DNA of 64,000 bases from Tanypteryx hageni. Its lineage: Eukaryota > Arthropoda > Insecta > Odonata > Petaluridae. A program made the position numbers and the translations under genes. This document shows positions 22,295-35,708 of the stretch, in pieces. The notes beneath the pieces are model-generated. The model was not told the origin of the DNA and ran no database searches. It saw only the letters and a list, made by a program, of their open reading frames with translations. Each line of letters starts with the position of its first letter. The first letter of the stretch is position 1. The stretch lies in assembly GCA_028673005.1 (NCBI GenBank), contig CM054116.1:81232572-81296571 (forward strand), given 5' to 3'.

Positions 22295-24599
22295 ACCTTT
22301 ATAAAATTTGTTCATAATTCAGGGTGTGAATTCAGATGGTCAGAATGAAGCAAAAATACCTATCATCATGGGTCTGCAAATGCTTCCTAGCCATTATTTC
22401 GTCTATTTTTTGTCTATGTCGTTCAAAATACATACTTGCGCTAACGTTTCTACAATTTCACTGATTGATTTCATTTGCTTATGGTGAGCTCTCAGTATCC
22501 AAGAAAGGGAAAAATCTGCACTTTTAACGGCCCTAGTTCAAATTCAGGAGTGTTTTATTCTTCTATTTGAAGAGCATGGGATCTGGTGCAGCGTATTTTA
22601 AAATTTAATTTTAAAATTACTTATAATCGTCGAGGAAATTCAAAGCTTGAAACAAAAAACGCTTAAAAGAATGAAAATTTGTTTTCCTAGCGTTGGATTT
22701 GAAATACATTTCGAATCCGGCCATAAATTTATTTTGAGTACATTTGTTTGTTTTTTATGTCGAAATTCTCTCGGTTGATTTCGCAAAATTATCCACTTTA
22801 AATTGGTTCAAATTGAAAACCAGAAAATAATTGTGTTTGCTGTCAAAAGCTATTTCTCTAAAATAATATACAATTTGCTCTTAAATTTACTGACACGGAC
22901 ACACAAGTGCATATACTCAAAGTAAATTATTAATTTAAAATTGAAAATTAAATTTTAATTTTAGTATCTTCGATTTAACTAACTAATAGAGATATCCAAA
23001 TCAATACATGAGAAGTTGTCGTAAAGGAGGAAGAGAGCGAGGCAAAGAAGATGAGAGGAAGGGAGGCAGAGAGGGTGGGACAGTGAGAGGGAGTGATGGA
23101 AGGAGAGAGTGTGGAGTAAAGAGAGGAAGAGAGAAATTTTGCATTAACAGTATTTGTATAGAACTTTTATTTGATTTAAGTTATTTTTCAATTTCATGAA
23201 AGTTTTTATTTTACGAGGAATTTTTGTCTTTTTAAAAACCAATCAAAAAATACAAAAATAAATTAAATTTAATAGGCATTTGTGCTAGCTATATATACAC
23301 ACATGCACATCTGTGTGTGTCTGTGTGTGTGTGTGTTTGAATATACTCAATTACGTAAACAAAAATAATTAATACTGGTCTCATTCAACAGAATGTTCTG
23401 CGTTAAAAATTGGAGGTTTTTGTTCACCAGTAGTTTAGTTTTAATCTTGACTTAAGTCGCTTTCCAGAGGTCATAATTATCATCTTATGCTGGAAATAGG
23501 CTCTTTGTTTAAAATTTATCTCCAACAAATATCATAGCGACGATCTCATTGTATAAAAGCATAAATATTTTATGAGTTACGCATCTTAGTTGTTTCAAAA
23601 ACATCACCCGCTTTGCCTTTAGGAATTAAATTTTAATAAAAAATGCTGAGAATCTTATGATAAAGTCTTTAAATTTGGTTTAATTTCCTAAAATCACAGT
23701 GATAAGTGACACATGGTGAATTTGGCTGAAAATTACGCGTGAAATTTTCCGAAAGTATATTTAGGGAAATATATTTAAAGATGATATTTGCTTATTTGTT
23801 TCTAACTAGAACCGTCTCGAAAGTCTCTCAAATTATTTTCTCTTAAAAACGCTTCATTACTAATTTTTATCTATCATATAGTATTGCTACTGTCGTGGAG
23901 ATCTACCACATATTATTGAACAATGTTTTCAAACTTTAATGGATTAAATCGTACCCATTTCGGTTCGTATAAATGGTATCCTCAAGGTGAAACAACTGGG
24001 ATCCGTGAGATCAAAGAACGAAAATTCGCGCTCCGTGGTTACGTGCATCAAAATTTCCTCCTCCCTTGCATAATCATCCCGCAACACGGCAGCGAACCGT
24101 AATATGCAAATAGCGGAGCTTATGAATCAACTCTCCGATTCAAGAATCAGAATTCCTCTGAATGAATTAAGTGCCTCAAGACAAACACACCCACGCACCA
24201 GCACGCCGCGCTCGCCCATTCTTCTCCCATTCAGTTGATTCCACTACAACTCTCCCGCCCGCGCGAGATTTCGATATCTCCCACGTAATAGGTCACGATT
24301 TACCTCATCCGCCGTGTGTGTCACACGCCCTATCCACAATTTTTCCGGTTAGTATAATATCTTGAGGGGTTACGAAATGTCATCGCAAGAAGACCTTCCA
24401 AGTTCCCTTTCCAAAACCTCAGAAGCACGCAATTAAAAAAATACCATTTCCAAATACAAATTCTCACTCTCCCTCTGTCTCTAACTATTTGTGTGACTTG
24501 CCCTCTCTCCCTCTCACTTTCCGTTGCCCTGATCTCTCTCCTTCTTCCTACCCCCCTTCCACCATCGTACGTCATGCGAGAAACTGGGATCGTTCAAGC
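22292..24599. other. AT-rich DNA, no gene seen
   Basis: Contains a (GT)n run at 23312-23336, a purine-rich patch at about 23015-23130 and a GC-richer patch at about 24040-24340. Small ORFs have no recognised domain. Confidence 0.5.
23312..23336. repeat. (GT)n microsatellite
   Basis: TGTGTGTG-CTGTGTGTG type dinucleotide repeat with one C interruption. Confidence 0.85.
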
Positions 24600-25065
24600 G
24601 AGAGAAGGGCTTCCCATGCTGGGACTAGATAAAGGAAATAGTATGGAGGGGGTGGGGAAAGGGAATGGGAGGGAGAGAAGAACGATGAAGAAGCGAGAGG
24701 GAGAAATAGGAGTGGGAGGGAGGAAGGGAGAGAAAGATAGACGTGAATACTTCTTGTTAAATGGGGATTGTGGGATTGGATGTTATTTCCGAGAGAATCA
24801 ATGATAATGAATGATTAGTGTTGAAGAAAATGGAGGATACAGTGAAAGGAAGAGAGAGAGAGTGGGAAAGAGAATGGATAGGGAGAGAGAAAGTGGAAGA
24901 AAGGAAGAGGGGGAGGGTCGAGAGGACCAAGGGAGCGGCGAGAGGGGATGAGAGAGGAGAAAGTAGGAGGGAGAGAAATGGAGAAGGAGAATGAGAGGGA
25001 GGGCAGACATAGAGAAGAGGAGAGGGAGAAAATTGAGCGTGAGGTAGCGTGGGGGGGAATAGATC
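24600..25065. repeat. Polypurine tract
   Basis: Plus strand GGGAGGGAGA, GAGAGA and GGAAGA repeats. The minus-strand ORFs across it (24798-25168) are Ser/Leu/Pro low-complexity shadows. Confidence 0.85.
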
Positions 25066-27377
25066 GAGAGTATAATGGAAAGACCGGGAAGGTGTGATTG
25101 GAACAGGGGATGTTTGAATTTACGACGGGATCCTTCGTTATTTGGACGTAGGTTTTGTGCGCAAACAAATTAAATGAATTCCGATCTCTCTCTCCAATTT
25201 CTCCATTTGTCCTCTCTCACTCTCTCCATTTCTACTAATTGCTAGGCGTTTTTGAGGTCCGTTGATTCCAACGATGTTATTCTAGGGTTCATTGAGGGGA
25301 TGATTTTCAGTTTAATCATTTGAGAAAGTATGCGAGTTTGTTCTTTCTCGAATGTCCTCAAAAAAGATAAAAAATTTACTCTAGGGTGTTAATTTATAAA
25401 CACAGAAGTTGCACATAAAGACACTTTTGGTTTTTATAAAGCAAAAGTCATACCATTTTTATTTTTAATGCGAAATTTACTCAGTCGATTAGCTCGATAA
25501 AGTTTATCATGAAAAATGGAGGGAACAGTAAGTGTCAAAACGCTTTCTATTTATTCATCCGGATTGATTTCGAAATAAGTATAAAAAATTTAAAAATTAA
25601 GCACTCTGGTATGTTCAATAGCCATAACAAGATTATATAAAGCAGAAGCGCATTTCGACAACAAAAGAACCGTCTTCAGTGGTGATTCCATATTTTTAAT
25701 ATAATTTCGGTGAAGGCGGCTGGATTGATGCCGAAATTCGTATATGGTTTTTTATAACCTTATTATGGATATTAGAGATACTTTAGAGTAGTACTTAATT
25801 GTTCAACTTTCGCTGCTTCAATGGTTATTATGGAATTTATTTACAACCATAAGACGAGCTAAATAATTGCTTAATGCTTCGTGATGGGACAATATGAATG
25901 TGTACGCCCAGTAAGAGAAATGTATGAAACTTTATCAGATGAATATCGAATTATTTTTCGTCACGCTCCCATTAGGAGATTTACCAAAGGTATATAAAAA
26001 GACAAGAAAAGAACGTTTCAAGGTAGCATATTTACCGCTTCTTCGTTCCAATAATTTCACGTTTTCGACTTCTAGTTTTTTTGCAGAGAAAGGCAAAAAC
26101 TTCTAATGAAGCAAGTTTCCACAGGGGAAAGTGCGTCCTCATCCCGTAACTCAACGCTGCAAAAGACCACGGCAGAAGTACTTTCGCTCGTTAAGTGTCG
26201 GCCATGATTTTGCGAAGAGATTTAAGGAGATAAGCGGATAAAATACGATAGGCCGTTTTCGACAACGAGAACCCACTAGGTTCCCTATTCCGAAGAAGAA
26301 GATGAAAATATCACTCGCTCGCTGTCTTTTACGTATCACTGCCGAAAAACAGCATTTAAAACCTATCGAGGCTTAACGCTACGCTGCCTCCACGGAGAGC
26401 GTGTGCCTTTATCTTCTTTTTTTATTTCTGCGGCGGTTTTTAAACCCTTTTGGAGGACGCCTCCGAATGTGACTTCGTTGTTCCTTTTGTGCAATCGCTA
26501 CACTTTCGCCAACTACCATCCACACGACGCTATCTTTCGCGTTTCCACCCAACTCCCGTACGGTGATATGCTTTTGTTCGAAATAAAAATCGGAGTATAC
26601 GGTGTGTTAAAAAAGTAAACTTCCGCCGTTACTGATAAAACTCTTGAGTTAATCTTTTCTTTACGCCTCATACCATATCTTAAATATGTAACCTTTTAAA
26701 ATGTTAATAATCGGTACAAATATTTGTTTTATAAATGTTCGTGCGTGAAAGATTCCAACGAAGTGTAAAACCCGTCGCTTTCCGCTACTTTCCCCATTTT
26801 TTGACTTTATCGCTCCTTCAAATGTCTTTCGTTTCTTTCACATACTTTCAATGTCATTTCTGTGAACGATTTACAAGCATCTGTGGTTATAATGAAAGCA
26901 TTTGATGATCTGGTAATAAATGGGGTTAATCTCTTATGTATACGAACCTCAGATTTAATTTCAATTTTGTCCAGAAAAAGTTTTAACATCTTTATTAATC
27001 GCCAGCCATAGATTTTTGCTGATTTTTTCAGCTTTTTATATTATTGTATTTATTTTGGAAACATTTCAAGAATATCCCGTTGGCTATTCAGATTATGTAT
27101 ATCAAATTTGTTAACGTTTTCCGCGGAGCTGACCCGGGTTCCAATTTATCCGGAGGTTTATTTTTCAATCTCGAATTTTTCCGTCTCTTATCGAGTCTTA
27201 TGAGAAAGACATATAAGTCAGCCGTCTGTCCTTAGGAAAAGGCGTTTAGCAATTTGCACCCTAGGCGCTTTTCGCATGAGTAGGTTAATTATGACAAAGG
27301 ATATCCCTCTTACCCGCATATACATGTGTGTAGTCACTGTTAAACGTGGTTACACGATCAGTTGGCGACGTTATACG
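25066..27377. other. AT-rich DNA, no gene recognised
   Basis: No supported gene, RNA or repeat end. The stretch at about 26100-26620 is slightly more GC-rich, with short ORFs on both strands that lack motifs. Confidence 0.5.
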
Positions 27378-27503
27378 CAGAAGGTCAGCGGTTTCCAAAC
27401 ATTGCGCAGCCGCTTCCCCCATCAACCTTAACCTACTGGACCTGTAATTTTCATTTATATAACCTTCTTAAGAGAAACATAAACGCGAACGATACGTTTT
27501 AAC

Positions 27504-27958
27504 TAGAGTTTTGGAACCGAAAATTTCCGTTCCAGATTCTCGGGAATTTATTCGATATTTTTTATTCTCGATTCCCGGAAAAATTTTTTATGATTCCCGC
27601 GAATTGTTTGTTTGAATTCTGTTCCGAGTCATGCTTTTCCAGTGTTGCCTTCATACCTATTTTTAGATATTCCTCCGAATTTCAGCTCCAAATGTTAAAC
27701 TATCACTAGTAGTTTTGTTTTATTTTCTTTTATGCATGTTGTACCAATGGAATTTCTGATGAATACTAAATATTTTTTCAGTGAATGCTGTTTAGCAACT
27801 GAGTTATTAGGAGTTTGAGATTAAGGATGAGATTGCGTTTCTCGCTATTAATTCAGTTTTAATGGAACGCTAATACAATGTCAAAATGGCTTCTTCTCGC
27901 GCCCGTTAATGTCGTTAGTAAAAAAAGGTCCAAAATTAATGGTTGTCTCCCTCTCATT

Positions 27959-28002
<44 letters not shown>

Positions 28003-28279
28003 TTTTCTCTCGTATTAAAACATTAAAAACATGCTTTCACCCATAAGGAATGAAATAACAATAGGATTTGTCTTGTTATCGCCATATCGTCAACATCGAG
28101 GAAAGATCGGTATTTACGTTGTATCAATAATAAATATCCTGTTAAAATGAAAAATTGTGAATTAAATATAAAAAATGTGAAATCATTCTTAATCCCGGGT
28201 TCCCGGAATTCCCGGGATATTTGAAAATCTAATTCCCGTTACCCGGGGAAAAAAATATCGCCGGGAACCCAAAACTCTA
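27504..28279. mobile_element. Nested hAT-like element, 776 bp
   Basis: Ends TAGAGTTTTGGAACC and GGGAACCCAAAACTCTA form inverted repeats of about 15 bp with small differences. The flanks GTTTTAAC (27496-27503) and CTCCTAAC (28280-28287) match at 5 of 8. The interior near both ends is rich in CCCGGGAATT-type sequence and there is a (CT)n run in the middle. There is no coding frame. It resembles the 2859-3599 element in having TAG-type ends. Confidence 0.6.
27962..28000. repeat. (CT)n microsatellite
   Basis: 39 bp of CT repeat inside the nested hAT-like element. Confidence 0.95.
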
Positions 28280-28471
28280 CTCCTAACCACGTATGGGCCA
28301 GAATTTGACGCCTGCATGCTGTAAATATCACGATTAGAATTAAACAGACAGTAACTACATGTAAAATCTTTTGCGCCCCCCTGATCTATCCACTGCGCTC
28401 TATAGTTTGGAAATTACTGCAGTAGGTTATATAATAAGAGTTAACAGCGAGTTCGGAATAGTGAGTCTACA

Positions 28472-28736
28472 TAGTGGATGACATTGGAAGATATGAACGC
28501 TTTGGCAGGCCGCGTAACGGTTTAGTTACCTAGAGAATCTGTGATACCATATAAGTGAAAATCAAATCTTTACTTATTATTTAGATTTAGCGTTTCAACG
28601 TTCGAGGTTTTAAAAACATAATTTCATTTCACAGATAAGAAAATGTTTGGATTGATATTTCGCAATAGCTTCGCGGTCCGCATTAAACGCTCTCGGGGAA
28701 AGATGTGGTCCGCGGGTAGTTGGTAGCCGACCCATG
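28472..28736. mobile_element. Probable hAT-type MITE, decayed left end
   Basis: The right end reads, inverted, CATGGGTCGGCTACC, a typical hAT-style TIR with GC-rich subterminal GGTCCGCGGG. The proposed left end (TAGTGGATGACATTGG) matches it poorly. It is followed by GTCTAGCA, and a similar AGTCTACA precedes the left end. The left edge is uncertain. Confidence 0.4.
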
Positions 28737-28744
28737 GTCTAGCA

Positions 28745-28954
28745 CAGTAAAGTGACGGTCTCAAAACATTTGCCGGTGAACTTTTAACGCTAATGAATTA
28801 TCTAGATTTAACTTTCACCAAAGAAACTCTATATAATTCCTGATTTATTAATTTATCTGAACTTTCGAGATTTTATTGACTTTGAATGCGGCCCTCCAAG
28901 GCCTTCCTAACCGCGAATGTGACCCGCCGTGCAGAAAAGGTTGCCAAATCCACG
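28745..28954. mobile_element. Probable second hAT-type MITE, directly adjacent
   Basis: Right end inverted reads CGTGGATTTGGCAACC with subterminal GGCGGGTCACATTCGCGG, again hAT-like. It is followed by GTCTAACC, while GTCTAGCA (28737-28744) precedes its left side. The left TIR is poor. The three related GTCTAnnn octamers suggest side-by-side insertions, or one insertion beside another's duplication. Confidence 0.4.
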
Positions 28955-28962
28955 GTCTAACC

Positions 28963-30959
28963 TCATATGTGAAATACGAATTTGAATAATTTTTGTAAGG
29001 AAGTAATATTGAAGCTAACATCTGTTCCCTATGAGAAATTACTTAGCTACATAAGTAATTTGCCAGAATAAAGCTAATAACTTTGATTGTGATGCTATAT
29101 AAGGAGAAGTTAGTCGTAAAAATGTGTACACTTATCACGCCGATTTACCAGATTTACCCAAAAAATGGCATAATAAAATCTCAATTTTTTATATCCATAC
29201 CCGGATTTTGGTAGCAGTAAAACAGGACGCGATTATGAAACGTACGGCTCGTGAGGAACCAAAATCGAAAAAAGTATACGATTCCGTGAAAAAAATAACA
29301 GCGCTCGTTGTTGAAATAATACTTCCGGGACGTGAAAAGCGAGCGGAGAGAAAGCGTTTGGCACACAAAGAAAATCGCATCGATTCCCTGTGAATAAAAA
29401 AGGGAAAGAGATATAGAGAGGAAGGATAAAGAAGTGGAATATCGAGAAGTATATAGCTCAAAGAAGTCGTGGAGGAGCTTGTAAGATAGGATATAGTTCG
29501 AAAAAGGCCGGGTAGGAGAGGAGGATGTGGTAGAGTGAGAAATATACGAATAGGAGAAAGGAAAAGGAAAAGTGGAGGAGGATGTGGACTATGGAATTGT
29601 AAATAGGAGGAGTCAATAATTTTTTTTAAACTGCCCAATAAAATTTGCAAACGAAAGGATATTTTTAAGGTAAGCGTGAAATATCTTCTTATTTGAAATG
29701 TAAGTTGTTCATTATTACAATGCGTTGGAGTCGTTGCTGACTTCAAGTTTCTTCTCTATATGTTTCATTTGTTTTATATTTACACGAAACTTGAGATATA
29801 AATTTTCAATCTGTTATTGTCCTTGATGTGTTTATTTTATTGTCAGCTTAGTGCAAATGTACTTAAAATCCTAAGTCCAAAAATGCAGAAATTTGAGATA
29901 AGCAATGCCAGCAACATTAGGAAACCCCTTTTTGAAATGTGGAAAAATCGGAGAAAAGCTATTCTAAGCTTAAAATATGAGCAAACGCGCATTTAACAAC
30001 ATAATTGATGGTAAGAATAAGAATTTTCATTTCTTTCTGCGTGAAATGGTATAAATCTAAAGTCAAAGTCTCGATCGTAAGATATTTTAAAATGTTATAG
30101 AATAAATGTCTACACATCGTATTCTAGCCGATTACGTGTTAGTCAAATGCAAAAACGAAAACTATCCTGGTATTAAACCCGTTTTTCCGGGGTACGACTA
30201 CCAACTTATAACCTGCAAGAGTTCGCGCCGAGTATTCAGGTGAAAGAATCGTCGAAATCGAACCGACTGTTCTCGGTTTATTTGCGTTTATACCGGAAGG
30301 TGACGCAGGGACGCACGCAGGGACGCAAGCAGAGACGCAGGCAGAGAAAGCGGTTATAATATATTATATATAGATTTGGTGGGAAAAGTAGTGGAATGAA
30401 AAGAGGAAGAGGATGAAGAGGGAAATTGAGAGTGATGAGGAAGGAAGGACATGACGAAGAAGGGAGAGACAGAAGGCGGGGACTGATATGAATGAGAGAG
30501 AGGGAGAAAAGAGAGTTTTCTGCCAGAAGAATATAAGAAAAAATAAATCTGATGTGGCCACCACATGAATTTCTCCATACCTGTATTATTTCTAAAAAAT
30601 TCCAAATAGGTTAAATGCTAATGAATATTTTAAGGAACTGAGAGAAAAATTTTAACTACAAAGAACCGAAATATACTCATACCGTAGCCTTCTGATATTG
30701 GATATAGCTAGGAATCTCCAATAATTAAGGAAATAAAAAGGAGTGTTACTAAGACGTAACTAAGCTTCAATTGTTAACAATAGTCGCCGGTAGGGGGTGG
30801 CAGCTAAAAAATTAATTTTTAAAATATCTCTTAAACAGTGCATTATATTAGAAAATATTTAAAACAAAGGTTGTAGAAAATTAAATTTGCTACAACATTT
30901 AATCCGATATGTTTTTACATTTATCAAATATTAAAGCAAATATTAAAAAAAACGGATAA
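28963..30959. other. AT-rich DNA with short tandem GACGCAG repeats
   Basis: About 30300-30350 holds imperfect repeats of GACGCAGG/GACGCAAGCAG, like the tandem tails of some retroposons. 29400-29600 and 30370-30520 are purine-rich. The ORF at 29124-29393 has no recognised domain. No gene supported. Confidence 0.45.
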
Positions 30960-31177
30960 GTGACTTTCGGTTGACCGATCTTGATGACTATCATAAAAAT
31001 GTTAAATATAAAATTTCGCGTTGTTATGATTAATAGTGTTTGAGTTATAGCATCCACAAAAAACTCACATACACACACACAGACATCATCGAGAAAATGG
31101 TCAAAACGTGTTCATGGGACCTAAGACGTGTATTTCCGTTGAAATCTCGAAATAGTTTTTTTTTCACGAAAACAATA
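30960..31177 (+). repeat. Interspersed retroposon-like 3' region, copy 2
   Basis: GTCAAAACGTGTTCA, CGTTGAAATCTCGAAATAG and GAAAACAATAC match the repeat at 6128-6256. This copy keeps more upstream sequence, including a short (AC)n run at 31069-31080, and lacks the terminal hairpin present in copy 1. The upstream edge is a guess. Confidence 0.5.
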
Positions 31178-34100
31178 CAAACAGAACTTATGATGCCTAC
31201 TTTCAATTTAATCATTTATTCAATACTTATATTACCTTTAATTGCTTTAAAATCACCACGGATATGTTGCTCTTTGTCTTCCCAAATTTCATAATTTAGC
31301 GTTATAAAATATTACAAACACATTCGAACGGAAAACTAAATTGACCACGTGTATTTGTATGACAAAAATAACGTGTATGTTGTACTCTACTGAATCTGAG
31401 TCCAACAATAGTGGTTGTGATGGCAACACTCTCGTAATGAGTGATAAAAACTGCAAAAACGCCAGTATTTACGCAAACTTCGAAGGAATAAGATCGACAA
31501 CCACAATTCTACGATAGAAATTAGAATCTTCATTCCTTTCTTCAGAGAATAGTATAAATCCCGCACCGATATTACAATTCTAAGATAATTTAATGTGCAA
31601 CAGAAAATTATCCTGCACGATGATTTTCATATTTCCCATGTAAATCGAATGGGAAGGATAGTTCCTGGAATCGAACCCGGAACTGTCAATATTCGCAACA
31701 AAATCTATCCTAGGGAGCTCGGTTTCAGTAGGAGAAGATTTCCACCAAGTGTCATAAAAATCAGTCTATTGGTGCAAAAGTTAATAGAGGGGACGGGCAG
31801 ACAGACAGAGAGACGGGAGGACGGACAGACAGATACAACGACAAACTATAGGCCTATTTCCATTATGGAAAGTAGGCTTAGAAGAATCTGGGACAAATCG
31901 ATGATGCGAAGGCAACAAGGGGAGTGTATACATATTGATCAAGTGCGTGGGTAAATAACTTCACGAGCTGTAGATCGCGTGATTGCAGGTTGCGTGCGGG
32001 AGTTGATGGGGAGAGAGACAGAAAGAGAGAGGAAATGAAAGGAGAAGGCGGGGAGAAGTTGAAGAGGAGAAGGAAGGGACTAAATTAAATGACGGACAAA
32101 CAAGCATTTCTGGGAAGGTCCGGACCTAATGAAGTCCGGTTTTACTACATTGGATGTGCTTTATAACGACATGTTGACTGAATTACACACGAAAGGAATC
32201 ACTCATCGTCCCCTGCTTTGCCGTGGATGATGGGAGGGAAATTGCTTGGGCAGGAGTTGAGGAGATGAAAATGAATTATATCGACGTGAATAATTTTGTC
32301 AAAATGTGCTTCCTTTTTTACCGCTGGACATGTTTACGTGAGTACTTATAAATTTGTGTGTATGCGTAACACTCGATGAATTATTATTTTGATTCAAATC
32401 ATCTTCCTGTAAATTCTCAGTAAATGGCGAGTAAGCTTAGTTTACCAAATTACATTTTCTTACCGACTTTTGAACGATTGCTTCCATGTCTGTGAAGCAC
32501 AATTCCATAGAATTACTGTGTAGGCCATTTTTGTTGCATACATAATTTTGAATACATATTCCCTTTACATTGAATTCATTTAGGCCTAAAAATGAGATAT
32601 CCTTAACGAGGTTGTCTTTATAAACTTTTAATTAGAGATTTTTTACAATTTTTGTCAACAAACTATAACAAAGGAATCTTTTAACGTAGCAGTCACAAAT
32701 TCCTGTTATAATTTTTTTCGGATAAATTCATTTTTTATGCTGGCTTCATGACTGAAAAGAATATCTAAAAAAAACAGATTTAACTTGCGTTGCTTTGCAA
32801 TATTCCTTACCGACATATTTTTTGGATGACTAGATAAACAAGCTACCTGTTTATTTTCCTGAACACAACCAGCTGTAGTTTTGTTTCCAGAATTCACTGA
32901 AGGGCGATAAAAACATTAATCCGTCGCAAGAACACATTGATGTCATCCAGTTAAGCCACCGTATGAGTGATTCCTCAATTCAATGGGAGAGAAAAGCGTT
33001 GGATTAGAAATACGGGGAAAGAAGCAAAGAAGGAAAGGGACGTTGGACGCGAGATAAATGAGAACTTCGAGGAAAACCAAAATGGTGGAAGAGAGAGAGA
33101 GGGAAATGGAGACCGACGAGACACAGGAACCGGGAGTGGAATAAATAGAAACTAAGAGAGAGAGGAACGGAAGGAATTCAAGGGAGAATGAGGGGGAGAG
33201 AATAGAGTTATGAAGGCTTGTTTGTAGGTTTAACGCCCGGCGACTGCCGGATTATGCCCACTCAGTGCGTAGGACTAATGGCCGTGGCCGTTGAGAGATG
33301 ATTTTTCTCTGACCTCACTCGGGCACTGGGGCAGAAAAGAGAGAGGAGGAAAAAGTAAATGGTGGAACGAGATCCAAGAAATGGCTTCAAAAAGGAAACC
33401 GAGAAATTAAGGAGAAACGCGCGGAGATGGGAACAGCGGGCATCAAAGGAAAAAACACAGAGATAGAACGGTGACGCCGTCAGTACGAAAGGCTAAATAG
33501 GAGACATGGAGAGCGTGAGAGGTAAGGCTAAAGGATGAGTAATGTCATGGTGGGATGAAAGGCGCAAAGGTAGATGAAAGGGAGAGGAATGGAGCCGTAA
33601 GATGAAAGGGATGGAAGGGTTAAAGGTAAGTTGGCCATGATACGGAAGATATTGAATTGCGTCCGATTGCAACATTCGGATGAGATGAAAAACTACGGAT
33701 ATTGTGTCTGTTTAGAGAAAGATAGAGATAAAATGAAGGAAAGGGGTGATTATTAGCCACTCACTCGGAATGAAATCGCGTCATCAAAAAAATGGGTATC
33801 GAAGAAATGTTAAATTATCATGCAAGAAGATTTCAAGATAGACGAAACTTCCTAGGTAGAACCGAGGTAATAACCGTGCTTTTGTTCTTAATACTAATTA
33901 AATAACGATAGTACTGAACTACATCCTCATTTTAAGCTTTCATAGGCTCGGTGCCATGTCTAAGCTAGCTGCTCACAAGGAGGTCACTGTGTATACAAAA
34001 ATACGTCACCCTAGCAATATATACCGTATATCTTCATCACTCGTGCTACAAGTATAGTAGAAGTCACTGTAAATTAAGACCAAAACTCATGAATATGTAT

Positions 34101-34259
34101 GGGCTGAGAAGGTCGAATCTTGGGCGCAAGAGAACAAAAGGAATGACGAGGAAAACGAAGAAGTGAGCATTTAAACCCGCCCACTTTAATTTCGCGATAA
34201 AATAACTAGCACCTCCAAAATAATCGCAGCATAAGCTGGGAAGGAGTAATCAAGAGGAA
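31178..34259. other. Mixed DNA, no gene; (GACA)n-type repeat inside
   Basis: 31793-31833 has imperfect ACAGACAGACAGAGAGACGG repeats, again like a retroposon tail. The inverse of 31664-31686 reads GGGTTCGATTCC, a T-arm-like box-B motif, suggesting an old tRNA-derived SINE rather than a tRNA gene. The purine-rich runs at 32970-33660 yield spurious ORFs. No gene supported. Confidence 0.45.
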
Positions 34260-35260
34260 TAAGATCGAAAAGTAAAGATAGAGCAAAATAGGTGGAGGTT
34301 GTGGGGGTGGGGGAGAAGGAAAAGGGTATAGTAGAAGATGAATAGTTTCGGAACATAGGGCGCGCTAGTGGGTATAAGCGAAGGATCTTGATTAATAGCG
34401 GGACGATAAGGCGTAGCGGGGGAGATAGGGAGAGAAAAGGGAATGAAAGATTGAGAGTGAGAGAAGGAGAGAAGAAATGAGGTAAGGAGTAGTGTATGTG
34501 GCGGGATAAAGAGGAAGAGACAGCGGGCGGGAGATGACTCAAGCTGTAAGCAGGAGCAGCAAACGTAAGAGTTCGGCGCGGAGGATGTTTCCAAGAGCTC
34601 CTCGCAGGTATTGCGAATGAAGAGAGAAAGAGAGAGAGCGGAAAAGGAGAGCAGTCTGAGAGGTTGGTGGAATGGAGGAGGTGGCAGTGTGGGAGGAGAA
34701 GAGAGGGGGAGGTTGTCGGCGCGGAACAAGTCGGTGGAGATAAGACGCAGGCGGGCGGCAGCAGGTGGTAGAGGAGAGTGGCAGAATTTCTCCTCCAGGG
34801 AAATGGGAGCCGTGGGCGGAAATGGGACGGGAGAGGCGGCGGTGCAGGAGGCGAGAGACGGGCTGCGGCGCAGCAAGTTTTTTGGAAGGGGGGGATGGAG
34901 AAAGAGGGAGATAGTTGGGAAGGATGAGTCTTGGGGAGACTGAGAGAGGAAGGTTCTCGACGTCGAGAGAAGGGGGGTTGGGTTGGAGAGGGGGGAGTGG
35001 TAGGAGCGAAGCGATATCTGGTGTGGGGTTAGTTCGGGTTGGGTTAGGGGTTTTCGGAGCGAGCGGTGCGTAAACGGGGGTGGGAGACTAAAAGGGCAGA
35101 GGCGAGATCGGGACTTCTGAGTGTGTATGTGTGTGTGCGCGAGAGAGAGAGAGCGCGCGTGTGCGAGAGGAAGGGAGTGGGAGGAAGTGAGAAGTAAGAT
35201 CGGCAGCGACAGTTGGAAGGACAAGGGAATGAACAGCGGAATGGAATGGAAGGGTTGCAG
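34260..35260. repeat. Polypurine, G-rich tract, about 1 kb
   Basis: Plus strand dominated by GGAGAG, GGGGGA and GAGAGA with CpG-containing patches at about 34700-34880. A 324-codon minus-strand ORF (34250-35224) and a 110-codon plus ORF are low-complexity by-products. The GC-rich, CpG-bearing middle could in principle belong to a promoter, but no further evidence is visible. Confidence 0.75.
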
Positions 35261-35708
35261 GAGATGTGGAGAGAGAAGGCGGGGAATTGTTCTCGTTAGT
35301 TCTCTTCGTTTGATTTTTTTTCACCTCTTGTTTCCGTCGATTCGTACTTGTTATATGTCCATTAGAAGTTACGGTTTTCTTTATTGGTAGGTGATTGGAG
35401 AGTTTTGCCCTTTTCTTCGGCATGTTTTGCAAGAACGACCTTGCAGAACTTTTTGATTTATCTCTTTTCACCCGAAATTCGTGTTTTTTTTTGTCCGAGT
35501 CCGTAAAGATTTATTAATTTACCTAATTTTCCACGTTAATGTTATTTTATAAATATTGATTTATTTTATATGTATATCTATATCATATGTGCTTTCATCA
35601 AACGAAATGGTAATACATTGTAAAATTGTGTATATCTCTCCTGAACTTAGAGTAATTTATGTAAATTTTCAATAACGGTTGATTCATGCATTATTTTCTT
35701 CTTTGCAG

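Larger units (their letters stand above)
27386..28419. mobile_element. hAT-type MITE interrupted by a second hAT-like element
   Basis: Ends CAGCGGTTTCCAAAC (27386-27400) and GTTTGGAAATTACTG (28405-28419) are inverted, with 12 of 15 bases matching. The flanking 8-mers CAGAAGGT (27378-27385) and CAGTAGGT (28420-28427) match at 7 of 8. Subterminal GCGCAGCCGCTTCCCCC and TTGCGCCCCCC are typical of hAT ends that begin CAGNGGTT. Without the inner 776-bp element and its duplication it would be about 250 bp, the size of the other hAT MITEs here. Confidence 0.75.

Noticed and set aside
31660..31690. Possible tRNA gene (GGGTTCGATTCC on the minus strand)
   Set aside because: Only a T-arm-like motif; no acceptor, D-arm or anticodon arm could be folded around it.
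34250..35224. 324-codon minus-strand ORF
   Set aside because: Low-complexity Ser/Pro/Leu frame over a purine/G-rich tract.
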